From the NCBI GenBank assembly GCA_040217815.1, contig JBEHWI010000014.1, positions 25,053 to 89,052 of the forward strand: a stretch of 64,000 bases of DNA, read 5' to 3'. This DNA comes from UBA5314 sp040217815. Its GTDB lineage: Bacteria; Bacillota; Syntrophomonadia; Syntrophomonadales; Syntrophomonadaceae. The position numbers and the translations under genes were made by a program. Positions 6,845 to 15,854 of this stretch are shown in pieces (the stretch's first letter is position 1; each line of letters opens with the position of its first letter). The notes beneath the pieces were generated by a model, which ran no database searches, was not told the DNA's origin, and saw nothing but the letters and a program-made list of their open reading frames with translations.

Positions 6845-9265
6845 CTAACTGGATAACGGAAAGTGGACTCGGAAGGTAGTCCCTTCGACTCCAGTTGCAA
6901 CCGAAATCCTGGCATGGTGATGGGCGGCTATGCTATAGCAGATGGCCAGACCCAGCCCGGTTCCGTTTTCCTTGGTGGTAAGAAAAGGAGTTCCTATTTT
7001 ATCTAACAAATCAGGGGCTATACCCCGCCCCTGGTCTGTGATGTAAAGTACAGCGTCGCTATTATCAATTAATGTACCTACTTTCAGTATTCCGCCGTTC
7101 GGCATAGCCTCCAGACCGTTGCGGGCCAGGTTTAAAATCATCTGGCGGATCTCTCCCTCATCCAACAACAATTCCGGAGGGCTGGTGAGTTCCAGTCTAA
7201 CCTCGGTTCCGGAATAATTGGCATCAGCCTGGATTAATGGGAACAGGGCTCTGACTATTGAGTCCAGGCCCTTTAATTTCAAATCGACCGCTTTGTTCTG
7301 AGCTATGCTTAAAAATTCGGAAATAATAGTATTGGCCCGATCCAACTCTTCTATCATAAGGCTGTAGTAAGGATGGTTTTTAATATGCTCTTCCTGCTCA
7401 TTCAACATTTGCAGGAGTCCTCTTACCGTGGTCATCGGATTTCGTATTTCATGAGCGATGCTGGCAGCTATCTCTCCCACCAGGTTCAGGCGGTCCAGTC
7501 TTTCAAACTCTTCCTGCATGCGTCGCTGTTCGGTTATGTCGATGATGGCTGCCAGATGGCAGGGCACGCCATCAGAGTAAAACAGGTAGCTCCATAACAG
7601 CCCACGCCGTAACTCCCCCTGCTTTGTATAGAAGGCAATTTCAAAATTCTCCAGCTTTCCTGTTTCTAATAGTACTGCTCCCCACTCTTTGGTCGCTTCG
7701 TCGTTTTTGAGTATGTTCATCATAAAAACATTATGGTCGATGAGCTCATCCCGGGTGTAGTCCAGGGTCTTTAAAAGCACTTCATTGGCGTCAACGAAGG
7801 TTCCGTGTTCGGTTGAAAGTATGGCCATCATGATCGGATTTCGGTGAAAAGCCCTGAAGAAAAGCTCTTCCGACTGCCGCAAAGCCCTGTCTTCTTTTAG
7901 TTTGCGCTCAGAGACATCGCGAAAATAGACGGAAATGCCTTTTTGAGTGGGATAGACGTTCAACTCAAGCCATTTGTCAAGAAAATCAAAATACACTTCA
8001 AAATGTTGGGCTTCTCTTTCCCGTAAAACCTGGCGGTACTTGTTCAGAACCAGGGGGGCAAGTTGAGGCAAGTTGTCTTCCATTCTCTGTCCAATAAGAG
8101 CATTGCGGTCAACGCCCAGCATCTGTTCAGCAGCCTTGTTTATGTAGGTGTAGCGCAGGGTTTCATTATAAGAAACGAAACTGTCGGAGATGTTTTCCAG
8201 AATGCTGGCGATTTCCAGATTGGTAGCCTGCAAATCGGCCAGCATGATGTTAATTGCCCCAGCCAACTGCCCCAATTCATCGGCGCTGTCCTGGGTGACC
8301 CCGCTCCCCAGCCCGGTCTTGCCAATGGTCTTAATCTCCCTGCTCAACTTGAAGAGGCGTGATAAAACCAGTCGTTCCATCAAGTATAGAATTAGCAGCC
8401 CCATCAGCAAGCCTTCGATGATAACGAATAAACCGGCGTAATAGATCATGGCCGTTCCACGTTTAAACATATCTCTGGGCACTAGTATTTTGGCAAGAAT
8501 AGCCGGCTTTCCATATAAATCGTTCAAAACAGTGTAGCATGCAGCCGTATCCTGGCTAGGTGTTTGGACAAAAAATGGCTGGGTTGGGTTTATAGCGAAA
8601 TAGGCCGATTGGTATTCGGGGAATTGATCAAGGTTTTTCAGGTCTTGAACGGCCAGATCCAAATGGGTTATTTCCGCCAGCTGAATTATATAATTGGCGT
8701 CTATGAAGCGGCCCATCAATAGGGTGCCTCCAACCGGACCTTTGCCGTCACTGTGAATAATGGGACATGAACTTATCATCATGGACCTATCAGGCAAGGT
8801 CAAGATTCCGGAAATACTCCTTGGAGATGTTGCGTTCTGCAATAGCAGTGACCCGCGGCCAATCTCCTGTTTCAAACCATCGGGAACCGGAACGGCAGAA
8901 GCCCTTGTCAAATCGAAGCCTTTGGCATAAACGATATTTCCCGCATTATCTATATAGACGATAAGATTTATCTTTAAATTGGCGAAGGTCGTATCGATCA
9001 TATTCAAGTCAACAAAGGCCTTGTTACCGGCAGTAACAAAATTAAAAGAGTCATCCCACTGGGAATAGTCATTGGTAAGACTTTCAAGTTCACGCTGCTC
9101 ATTCTCAAAGGCATTGACGACACGGACCATATCCTCGCGCACATCTTCGTTTTCTTGAACAAGCACGCTTTTAATCAAGACCTGCCTCAAGCTTAAATAC
9201 ATTAACAGCGTTAACAAAACCAGACTGATACAAATGACCATTGTTGTTTTACGGCGTAGTCCCAC
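6845..9265 (-). CDS. Membrane sensor histidine kinase (CHASE4-HAMP-PAS-PAS-HisKA-HATPase)
   Basis: GTG 9265 is preferred (GAGAGGG six bases upstream) over a longer frame from 9346. In the 806-residue product a transmembrane helix follows at residues 8-27, then a roughly 220-residue extracellular CHASE4-type domain, a second helix, HAMP, two PAS domains, a HisKA box SIAHEIRNPM with the phospho-accepting histidine near residue 590, and a HATPase with N box NLARNGLEAMP, DQGRGI and GTGLGLAI. It should sense an external signal and phosphorylate a response regulator. No regulator gene lies nearby, so it is an orphan kinase, possibly of the KinA-E sporulation type; that last point is inference. Confidence 0.9.
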   Translation of the reverse strand: MGLRRKTTMVICISLVLLTLLMYLSLRQVLIKSVLVQENEDVREDMVRVVNAFENEQRELESLTNDYSQWDDSFNFVTAGNKAFVDLNMIDTTFANLKINLIVYIDNAGNIVYAKGFDLTRASAVPVPDGLKQEIGRGSLLLQNATSPRSISGILTLPDRSMMISSCPIIHSDGKGPVGGTLLMGRFIDANYIIQLAEITHLDLAVQDLKNLDQFPEYQSAYFAINPTQPFFVQTPSQDTAACYTVLNDLYGKPAILAKILVPRDMFKRGTAMIYYAGLFVIIEGLLMGLLILYLMERLVLSRLFKLSREIKTIGKTGLGSGVTQDSADELGQLAGAINIMLADLQATNLEIASILENISDSFVSYNETLRYTYINKAAEQMLGVDRNALIGQRMEDNLPQLAPLVLNKYRQVLREREAQHFEVYFDFLDKWLELNVYPTQKGISVYFRDVSERKLKEDRALRQSEELFFRAFHRNPIMMAILSTEHGTFVDANEVLLKTLDYTRDELIDHNVFMMNILKNDEATKEWGAVLLETGKLENFEIAFYTKQGELRRGLLWSYLFYSDGVPCHLAAIIDITEQRRMQEEFERLDRLNLVGEIAASIAHEIRNPMTTVRGLLQMLNEQEEHIKNHPYYSLMIEELDRANTIISEFLSIAQNKAVDLKLKGLDSIVRALFPLIQADANYSGTEVRLELTSPPELLLDEGEIRQMILNLARNGLEAMPNGGILKVGTLIDNSDAVLYITDQGRGIAPDLLDKIGTPFLTTKENGTGLGLAICYSIAAHHHARISVATGVEGTTFRVHFPLSS

Positions 9266-9406
9266 AATATTCCCTCTCAACTTTAGCTTGCAGTTCCTAT
9301 ACCATATATCGGAATAGTTTTGTAAATTAATAACCCTTCTGTCCAAGGAAACTCTATCAAGTTTCTGCCGCAGGTTGATTTAAGGCAACCCCGGTACATA
9401 ATGACA

Positions 9407-9444
9407 AAAGGGGATCTTCCCGGCAATACCGTTGAGTCCCCTTT
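9407..9444 (-). terminator. Hairpin after the FmdE-like gene
   Basis: AAAGGGGA (9407-9414) and TCCCCTTT (9437-9444) form an 8-base perfect stem 47 bases after the stop codon at 9491. The T-run is short (TTTTG), so termination may be partial. Confidence 0.5.
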
Positions 9445-9490
9445 GGATCAATTGTCTAATAAATTTGTTTTGCAGACATCCTAAAACGCC

Positions 9491-10048
9491 CTAGATTATG
9501 ACCCAATTGAAAAGTTCCTCCGGTTCCCCGGACATCAGAGCGGCAGCAATATCTTCCTTTACGACCTGCAGCCGGCAGGCTTCCTCAGGATTTATGGTCG
9601 CGGCCTTGGCTTTTCTGGTCAACACCATAAATTCCTCGGGTATCAAACCGTCTTTTAAGGCCATGGCGATTCTCTTCCCCTCATATTCCATCTCATAATA
9701 ATACTTGCCTCCATCGGGCAGATCCAGGGCGGGAAGCCTGGTGTTCAACTGGTCGTCAGCTATCATCCTGCCTCTGGACCAGGCCCGGGTCACCATTTCC
9801 ACCCCGTCAATCAAACCCAAGCCGGCCATGCCCATCCCGGAAACAAAATTGATCTTTTCCCGGGCGGGAACCGCCCCGGGTGACAATTGGGCAAAAGCCA
9901 GCTCCAGCACTTTGAAGGCTATGGCAACTCCGCCAATATTGAAACGACCATGGTACTTGATCATATCTTCGTAGGAAATGGTAAGCACGTTATCCCGATC
10001 GCTGATTTTTAAGACATCCGTAATTCCGCCCCCTTTTCGAACCGTCAA
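9491..10048 (-). CDS. FmdE-like protein lacking the metal cysteines
   Basis: The 185-residue product resembles the FmdE domain by pattern: YHGRFNIGGVAIAFKVLELAF stands where FmdE has FHGHxCxGxxxGxRM, and LIDGVEMVTRAWSRGRM where it has the DAxxxxTGCSLGKG stretch. All the cysteines and the second histidine of the metal site are replaced. It is a stand-alone gene. The start is uncertain: TTG 10048 gives the frame but has no clear ribosome site, while AAAGGGGGCGG a few codons inside has only an ATT after it. The function is unknown; if the family link is right it would not bind metal in the usual way. Confidence 0.55.
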   Translation of the reverse strand: MTVRKGGGITDVLKISDRDNVLTISYEDMIKYHGRFNIGGVAIAFKVLELAFAQLSPGAVPAREKINFVSGMGMAGLGLIDGVEMVTRAWSRGRMIADDQLNTRLPALDLPDGGKYYYEMEYEGKRIAMALKDGLIPEEFMVLTRKAKAATINPEEACRLQVVKEDIAAALMSGEPEELFNWVII

Positions 10049-10160
10049 CCGGAAGTGAATAAAGGTCCGTTCATTTATTATGATTATTATAACCTTTGTA
10101 ATTTAATCTCTACAGGCGCAGCACTGCCTACCGTAGATAAACGCTGCACGTGAACCCTAC

Positions 10161-10201
10161 AAAAAAGGGCCAGCTTCAGGCTTTCGCCTGCAGCTCGCCC
10201 T
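10161..10201 (-). terminator. Terminator of the CARDB-type gene
   Basis: A GC-rich stem from AGGGC to GCCCT with a GAAA tetraloop (minus strand) is followed by TTTTTT. It lies 20 bases after the stop codon. Confidence 0.85.
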
Positions 10202-10221
10202 CACTGGCTTAGGTTTCCTCA

Positions 10222-13200
10222 CTATTCGTCCATGTATATCTCCCGGGCGTGGCTGTCATCCCAACCAACAACTATATAGTGCCCGATCTTGGTAAATTTG
10301 TTCTGCTTGGGATCCCATTCAACCAGGATTCCATCAGAATTGTAACCAGCGATGGGATTGACCGCATCGAAATCGGGATCGACTTTTAAATAGTACTTGA
10401 TCCGGCATTTATCCCAATTGACCTCGGCATCAGGCGACCAGAAATAGCTTCCATTGACATTTGGGTAGACCACGGCGACTTCCTGCCCTTCAGACACCAC
10501 AACCATCTTTTTTACGGTTACTTTGGTTTTCCCAACGCTATGTATCTTGCCCTCAAATTTAAGATTCACCGGGGTTATGGCGACAATGGTGCTGGCACAT
10601 TTAAATATGGCATCTACCAAGAACAGCTCATCCGGGCTCCAGGTGCCAGATACATTACTGTATAGCCAGTACTCAGGAGTGGTGTTTATATTCACCCTGG
10701 TCACCTGAGAATTTTCTATTTTAACATAATTGGTGAATTTAAACGTTCCATACATGGCATCAACCTTATATTCATTGTTGAAAAAGGTTTCGGGCATTGA
10801 TGCGCATATCGCCCAGGGCACTATCCGGGCCTCGGATGAAGCCTCCCCGTTGAAGGCCGGGGGTTCCGGCTTGAAGGATATATCGCGGCCCTGCTCCAAT
10901 CCTCTTATCAGATACTGCCCATCGTCTTTGGAAAGCTTGTTGCCGCTGATCTTCAGCTTTACCCACATCTCAGCCTTGGAGAGGGGTATGGTAATGCTGT
11001 ATGATGCGTTGCTGCCGGTAGTCGCCGAAGCCAGCACGGTGCTCCCGTTCAGGTCCAGGACCTCCACTTTCATGCCGGATAATGGCTCTCCATTTAAACC
11101 GTAGATGTAGCCGTACATATAAGCCTCGGTACCCGCACTCATGGAGACATACCGGATGATGCTGGTGGCAGCCGTCAGAGTGACGTCTTCCATCACACGG
11201 TTATAGCCCTTTTTAAGGTATTTGATCTTATAACTACCGGCCGGCAGCTTCAGGGTGTATTGGCCACTGCCGTTAGTGGTTGTCTTGAAGGTAGTTCCTT
11301 CTGCCTTAACATCGACATCGGCCAGTGCCCCACCACCGCTGGCGGTAACCGTGCCGGTGACGGATGCATAGTTGTCCAGATATATTTCGGTATAATCAAA
11401 TTTATTTCCTGAATACAGGAAGGCGTAGTAAGACTGGCCGGGATTAAAACCTGACCGGGTTACATCGACCTGGTAGGCGCCAAAGGGGGCTCCGCCAAAA
11501 GTGCAGTAGCCGTCTGCGGCGGTACTAGCCAAGGCCTGCTGCGAACCGGCCGTCACCGTTACGTCCGCTCCCGATAGGGGGTCCCCATCCAGGTTCATAA
11601 CCCGAACAAAGATGGTTCCAACCACAGCAGGTATGATCGCCTGCAGGGCTGCCGGGCCGGCAGTGTTGTTCGTTTCATTGGTTTCCAGTATCTTTTGTTC
11701 GGGGTCTACTTCGACCGTGTATTCCAGAGCGCCCAGTGCGGAGCCTTTTTTCTGATAGCCGCTCTGTCCGGTCAACGAAGTAGGTACCGATTCATCAATC
11801 AGGTTGGGTACAGTAATGGACACTGTCGTTTTGGTAAAGCTGTTGGCCTCAATATCAACCGTTTTACGGGCTACTTCCGTTCCGTTTATCTTATAAACCA
11901 CCTGCACCTTGGTGACCTTAACCGGCCCGTTATTATTGATAGTGGCCACCAGCTCGGCCGGTTTTCCGGAAACCAGGTCTTTAGAAGGGCTGCCCAGGTC
12001 GGATGCATTAAGATCGGTCCTGGCCAGGGGTATAACCAGTGATGCTTCGTTGTCAGCCTGATTATCACCTGAAAGCTTATGATCCGGATCTATAACGAGA
12101 GTGAATGTGGGGTCTTCGGTCAAGGTGTCTGGCACGGTCCACATGCATGATATCACGTGGCTCTGACCTGCTTTAAACACTGAGCCCTCAAATTGCTTCT
12201 TATCGCCATAGGGAACCGCTTCGCCATTTATTTTAAAGGTAAATTGCACCGGTCCCGCAGGGGCTTTGCTTGACGTGTTATGAATAGCCGCGCTCAACTG
12301 AACCTTTTGCCCGGGGGCCACCTGTTGGGGTGCATAATTCAAGTCAGTTTTGGACACGGCAAGATTCACCGCAGTAGAGCCGCTGCCAGATAAAGAATTG
12401 GGATTGGTCTGGACGATATTGTTGTCTTCGCTGGTTTCTTTAAATATTCCCCCGGCATCAACCACCACGCTCAAATCCAGTGCACCCTGCTGGTCGTCGG
12501 GCACCTTATAATTATAGACGGCGTCACCCACGAAGGGAGCTGAGCCTGTTGCGGTTATTTTTACCGGTTCACCTGCGCTGCCATTGACTATGAATAGAAC
12601 CCTTAGTACATCCGAAGTGCTCGAAAAGGTTATCCGGGAGTTGCGGTGGACGCGCGCTTTGATCTGCAGGTTTTGCCCGGGTGTAATTTTGTGGCCGTTG
12701 CCGCCCCATTCAACATCGGAAGCCTGGACCTGGTAGTCAAATTTTTCAACCGGCACGCTTAAGGACAACTGATTACCGTTGCCCAGTTTCACCTGATAGT
12801 TAAGCGGTCCCTCACAGTCCCAGGGGACAAAATAGTAAAAGGAGACCACGGCTTTACGCGAAGATTTGGTCATATTCACTATCTTTTCCTGAACCAGCTG
12901 ATTGTTTATATAGAAACTTACTTTAGATTTACCCAGACCGTTGACGGTTGCTTTCAAATTTAGCGGTTCTCCCGGCTGGGCTGTGTTGTCAGCAATATCG
13001 CTGTTGGCTTCAATGCTGGATAGCACAGCGTCGCTGGTCTGGGTAAAGGATTGTTCCTCGTCCCTTCCTCCGACTTCAGTGCCGAGCGTGGCGCTGTTGT
13101 TGCCTGGAGTAGGGTCAGAACTAAGCGCATCGGGCTCAATCCTGACTTCAAACTGCAGTGGCACCCTTTGACTTTCAGAGAGGCTCAAGTATTTAGTAAG

Positions 13201-13614
13201 GGGTAAAAGATAAGAACATTTAACCGTCTGCTGGTTTTCGGATTTGCCAAAATAAAATGGAACCCGGTCTACAATCTGGCCATTCAGAAGAAAACTCACT
13301 TTCCCCCCGCCATAGGCCGAGGCGGTATTCTTTTTTACCTTGGCTTGAAGTATTAATTGGACACCTGGCTTCACATAGGATTTGCTTGAAGATTCCATCT
13401 TGCAACTCAGATCGGATGTGGCTACAGAAAAGTCTATACTGTTTTTGGGCAGCCCCCCAACAATTGACGCCGCTGTTCCTAAATCTGCCGCATATACCTG
13501 TTCGAGCAGGCCGGCAAGCGGCACCTTGATTCCCGGATTGGGAATCCCCCCCAGTAAAAGTGCCGCAGTTAAAGCCAGACTCATGAAGATCCTCAATCTG
13601 TGCTTACAGTTCAC
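10222..13614 (-). CDS. Large secreted protein with CARDB-like and carboxypeptidase-regulatory-like repeats
   Basis: The 1130-residue product starts at GTG 13614 with GAGAGGG upstream. It has a signal peptide (basic start, hydrophobic stretch near residues 10-22, possible cleavage after VYAADL). About five CARDB-like beta-sandwich repeats follow up to residue 640, recognisable by returning phrases such as VSFYINNQ, GxxVxL, and EDNNIVQTN or ETNNTAG ends. Then come three carboxypeptidase-regulatory-like domains (GDPLSGADVTVTAGS, GGALADVDVKAEGTT, GEPLSGMKVEVLDL). The last 230 residues have no recognised domain. No sortase motif or SLH domain is seen. A role in cell-surface adhesion or binding is inference. 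Confidence 0.8.
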   Translation of the reverse strand: MNCKHRLRIFMSLALTAALLLGGIPNPGIKVPLAGLLEQVYAADLGTAASIVGGLPKNSIDFSVATSDLSCKMESSSKSYVKPGVQLILQAKVKKNTASAYGGGKVSFLLNGQIVDRVPFYFGKSENQQTVKCSYLLPLTKYLSLSESQRVPLQFEVRIEPDALSSDPTPGNNSATLGTEVGGRDEEQSFTQTSDAVLSSIEANSDIADNTAQPGEPLNLKATVNGLGKSKVSFYINNQLVQEKIVNMTKSSRKAVVSFYYFVPWDCEGPLNYQVKLGNGNQLSLSVPVEKFDYQVQASDVEWGGNGHKITPGQNLQIKARVHRNSRITFSSTSDVLRVLFIVNGSAGEPVKITATGSAPFVGDAVYNYKVPDDQQGALDLSVVVDAGGIFKETSEDNNIVQTNPNSLSGSGSTAVNLAVSKTDLNYAPQQVAPGQKVQLSAAIHNTSSKAPAGPVQFTFKINGEAVPYGDKKQFEGSVFKAGQSHVISCMWTVPDTLTEDPTFTLVIDPDHKLSGDNQADNEASLVIPLARTDLNASDLGSPSKDLVSGKPAELVATINNNGPVKVTKVQVVYKINGTEVARKTVDIEANSFTKTTVSITVPNLIDESVPTSLTGQSGYQKKGSALGALEYTVEVDPEQKILETNETNNTAGPAALQAIIPAVVGTIFVRVMNLDGDPLSGADVTVTAGSQQALASTAADGYCTFGGAPFGAYQVDVTRSGFNPGQSYYAFLYSGNKFDYTEIYLDNYASVTGTVTASGGGALADVDVKAEGTTFKTTTNGSGQYTLKLPAGSYKIKYLKKGYNRVMEDVTLTAATSIIRYVSMSAGTEAYMYGYIYGLNGEPLSGMKVEVLDLNGSTVLASATTGSNASYSITIPLSKAEMWVKLKISGNKLSKDDGQYLIRGLEQGRDISFKPEPPAFNGEASSEARIVPWAICASMPETFFNNEYKVDAMYGTFKFTNYVKIENSQVTRVNINTTPEYWLYSNVSGTWSPDELFLVDAIFKCASTIVAITPVNLKFEGKIHSVGKTKVTVKKMVVVSEGQEVAVVYPNVNGSYFWSPDAEVNWDKCRIKYYLKVDPDFDAVNPIAGYNSDGILVEWDPKQNKFTKIGHYIVVGWDDSHAREIYMDE

Positions 13615-13778
13615 TTAACACCCTCTCCTTCCCAGCCATAGCATCTACCACCCATGTCTCTGTTATCTGCTGTTCAAAGGTATGTCGTGTTAATTTTTCA
13701 GAATATTTTAGTAATTCAATTATAAACGATATATTACAGGTGTTATATTATAAATGGCAATACGAACCACAGGTAAAA

Positions 13779-13810
13779 AGATAAGGCGCTTCGCCAAAAA
13801 CAAAGCGCCT
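13779..13810 (-). terminator. Terminator of the hgcAB operon
   Basis: AGGCGCTT (13784-13791) and AAGCGCCT (13803-13810) form a perfect stem, followed on the minus strand by TATCTTTTT. It lies about 50 bases after the hgcB stop. Confidence 0.75.
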
Positions 13811-13857
13811 CATAACTATCAGATCTATTGTATGTCTTTTCCTGGCTGGATTACATA

Positions 13858-14148
13858 TTAACTACAACATCCGTCGTTGCCGCCGCAGGTGGGCTCCTTG
13901 CCAGTCAAGGCTCCCCATATTATAGCCGCGGCACAGCCCACTCCGGTTTGAACAAAAAGGGCTCCGAAGGGGCAGTTCATGGCGCAAGCGCCGCATTCCA
14001 TACAGGCGTCTTTATCGCGTATTTCTATCTTTTTGCCCGCCTGAACCAGTACGGCATGGGGGCATACGTCCAAACAGATGCCGCATCCATTACATTTTCC
14101 TTCATTGAATGCCAGGGTGGCTACATTTTTCAAATAGCGATGTCTCAT
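13858..14148 (-). CDS. hgcB: HgcB, ferredoxin partner of mercury methylation
   Basis: This 96-residue protein carries two 4Fe-4S motifs, C19xxC22xxC25xxxC29P and C49MEC52GAC55xxxC59P. The second contains the CMECGA form typical of HgcB. A lone C72 follows, then a C-terminal C94-C95 pair; HgcB of characterised methylators has a lone cysteine at about this place and a vicinal pair at the end. HgcB is thought to reduce the corrinoid of HgcA and may pass on Hg(II). Its ATG directly abuts the hgcA stop codon, as expected for the pair. The alternative, a generic ferredoxin, is unlikely given the neighbour. Confidence 0.93.
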   Translation of the reverse strand: MRHRYLKNVATLAFNEGKCNGCGICLDVCPHAVLVQAGKKIEIRDKDACMECGACAMNCPFGALFVQTGVGCAAAIIWGALTGKEPTCGGNDGCCS

Positions 14149-15216
14149 CTATAATACCCCCTGCTTTATAAGGCTGATAAAAATCAGAATTAAACCGATT
14201 GCGGCTGATGCGGCCTGAATAGGAACGGCCAGCTTCATCTCCTTTTTGACTCCTGAAAGCGAGGTGTAGGTGGAAGCCCCGGTGAAATTCATTGCCAGGT
14301 ATGAAGAAACGGCCGGCACAAATAATATGGCAGCCAGATCGGCTGTCAGCCCCCAGCCGTTTCCCGGTCCCCCTTTTAGATAGATCGCCAGTACAGCCCA
14401 CAGGAATCCCAGAATCCAGCCCTTCCAGGCAAAGGCCCGACCGGGGATAAAGGGGAGCAAAAGCGGGGCTATAACCGCTCCTATCAAGACGGCGCCAAGG
14501 TACGGGTAAACCCCTGACCAGGTAACCGTGACCAGCCCGGTAAGATGCAGTAATAAAAGCAGGGCGCCAATGGAGAGAACTGGTTTTAATATTCCGACCA
14601 ACTCCATCGGGGTCAAGACCAGCCGATCCCGAAAGTTGAAACGAACTTCCCTCATATCAGGGCTGGCTTTCATGTCATTATCCAGGAACCGTGGAATATC
14701 TTCGGCCCGAACCGGACCATAAACCACCTTAAAACCAGAGCGCTTGCGCACCTCGTGGGCGGCTACTCCGGTGGCTCCCAGCTGCGGCACTATTACGGTT
14801 CGGTGGCTCACAATCTGGGGCAGCCCCACCACCGCAATCCGGTTTATAAGTTCGGTGGTGCCAAAGGTGCCCTTCCCTGCCGCACACCAGACGTTTATAC
14901 CGGCTGTATCCAATACCAGTATCCAGGCGTTAAGTCCGGTAAGTTCCCGGCGCAGGTAATCAAAACTCATTTTGTAATTGGCGGTAACCAAAACCGGCGC
15001 ATCCGGACCTGCTTCCCCCAGACGATACAGACCGGGGCTGATTTTGTATTCCATACGCTTTACACCCCAGCGGGCCTTCCAGGCGCCCAGGTAATCGGGC
15101 AGGCTGAGCACGCTGGAGGTCTGGATTACCGAATCCATGGGATTAGAGAAATCTTCAGTGATCTGAAATACCATCGGTTTAGAATTAGTAGACACGGAGC
15201 TGGTTGTCTCGTTCAT
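14149..15216 (-). CDS. hgcA: HgcA, corrinoid-dependent mercury methyltransferase
   Basis: The 355-residue protein has an N-terminal corrinoid-binding domain related to CdhD and a C-terminal membrane domain with about five helices from residue 205 on. The hallmark cap-helix motif N108-V-W-C111-A-A-G-K115 is complete; its cysteine is the lower ligand of cobalt in HgcA and is essential for making methylmercury. GAGGTG lies before ATG 15216, which overlaps the regulator stop by four bases; hgcB follows without a gap. The motif separates HgcA from ordinary CdhD-like proteins, so I am confident in the name. Activity depends on expression and methyl supply, which the sequence cannot show. Confidence 0.95.
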   Translation of the reverse strand: MNETTSSVSTNSKPMVFQITEDFSNPMDSVIQTSSVLSLPDYLGAWKARWGVKRMEYKISPGLYRLGEAGPDAPVLVTANYKMSFDYLRRELTGLNAWILVLDTAGINVWCAAGKGTFGTTELINRIAVVGLPQIVSHRTVIVPQLGATGVAAHEVRKRSGFKVVYGPVRAEDIPRFLDNDMKASPDMREVRFNFRDRLVLTPMELVGILKPVLSIGALLLLLHLTGLVTVTWSGVYPYLGAVLIGAVIAPLLLPFIPGRAFAWKGWILGFLWAVLAIYLKGGPGNGWGLTADLAAILFVPAVSSYLAMNFTGASTYTSLSGVKKEMKLAVPIQAASAAIGLILIFISLIKQGVL

Positions 15217-15689
15217 AATTCACACCTCACTATATATGGCCGGCAACTGCACGAACAGCAAGATTCCTGTAAAGCGTCTGTAAACAGCCGCACGGCCTGG
15301 TAGATTCCGGCTCTCTGTTCAGCCGGAATCCTGGCTTCAACTGAATTAATAAATCCCTTCAGGCATTCCCAGGCCCGGTCTCGCATCTCCTGGCCCTCTT
15401 CACTGAGCCTGAGCATAACAACCCTCGAATCTTCTGGTGATTTTTCCTTTATTATCAGGTTACGATTGACCAGAGGTTCGATCAATCGCGTCGTCGTGCT
15501 TTTATCTACCGATAATGCTGCATGAAGCTCAGCCATTTTCATGCGCTGGCTATCCGAAATGAGGTTCATAATATTGAACTGGATAAAAGTTATCGATTCA
15601 CCGCATATTTCTTCCTGCTGGCAAAAGCGTAGAGCTTTGGAAATAGAAAAGAGCATCATCAGAAAATCCTGATCCGCATTCAATAGCAT
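15213..15689 (-). CDS. MarR-family regulator with cysteine-rich C-terminus
   Basis: This 158-residue winged-helix protein shows the MarR core: TFIQFNIMNLI, the recognition-helix region LSVDKSTTTRLIEPLVNRNLI and the wing SPEDSRVVMLRLSEEG. The tail holds C144-C145-x-C147-x-C149 and C156, besides C23, C29 and C109, which is unusual for MarR. It overlaps hgcA by four bases (ATGA), so it is co-transcribed with hgcAB. A 21-base palindrome covers its own promoter. A thiol-metal sensor, for example for Hg(II) or As(III), is a reasonable inference but unproven; oxidation sensing is an alternative. Confidence 0.88.
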   Translation of the reverse strand: MLLNADQDFLMMLFSISKALRFCQQEEICGESITFIQFNIMNLISDSQRMKMAELHAALSVDKSTTTRLIEPLVNRNLIIKEKSPEDSRVVMLRLSEEGQEMRDRAWECLKGFINSVEARIPAEQRAGIYQAVRLFTDALQESCCSCSCRPYIVRCEL

Positions 15690-15721
15690 AGACCTTCTTT
15701 CAAACTTATATGTTCAGCAGC

Positions 15722-15759
15722 ATAGTTGTATGATACAACTATTTTTTGAAAGGAGTCAA
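15722..15759 (-). promoter_or_regulatory. Promoter and palindromic operator of the marR-hgcAB operon
   Basis: On the minus strand TTGACT (15754-15759) and TATCAT (15730-15735) are 18 bases apart. The -10 box lies inside a perfect palindrome with 10-base arms ATAGTTGTAT and ATACAACTAT (15722-15731 and 15733-15742) around one central base. This layout is typical of autorepressed MarR genes. Confidence 0.8.
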
Positions 15760-15775
15760 GTGCTCCTTGAATAGC

Positions 15776-15816
15776 AAAAGGAACTATTATTCAATCACAA
15801 GTTGAACAACAGTTCC
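15776..15816 (-). terminator. Terminator of metY
   Basis: A 15-base stem with two G-U pairs (15780-15794 with 15802-15816) and a 7-base loop is followed on the minus strand by TTTT. It lies about 40 bases after the metY stop codon. Confidence 0.8.
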
Positions 15817-15854
15817 TTAGGGCAGCTATATTTTTTAGTTCTATAAGCAGAGTA

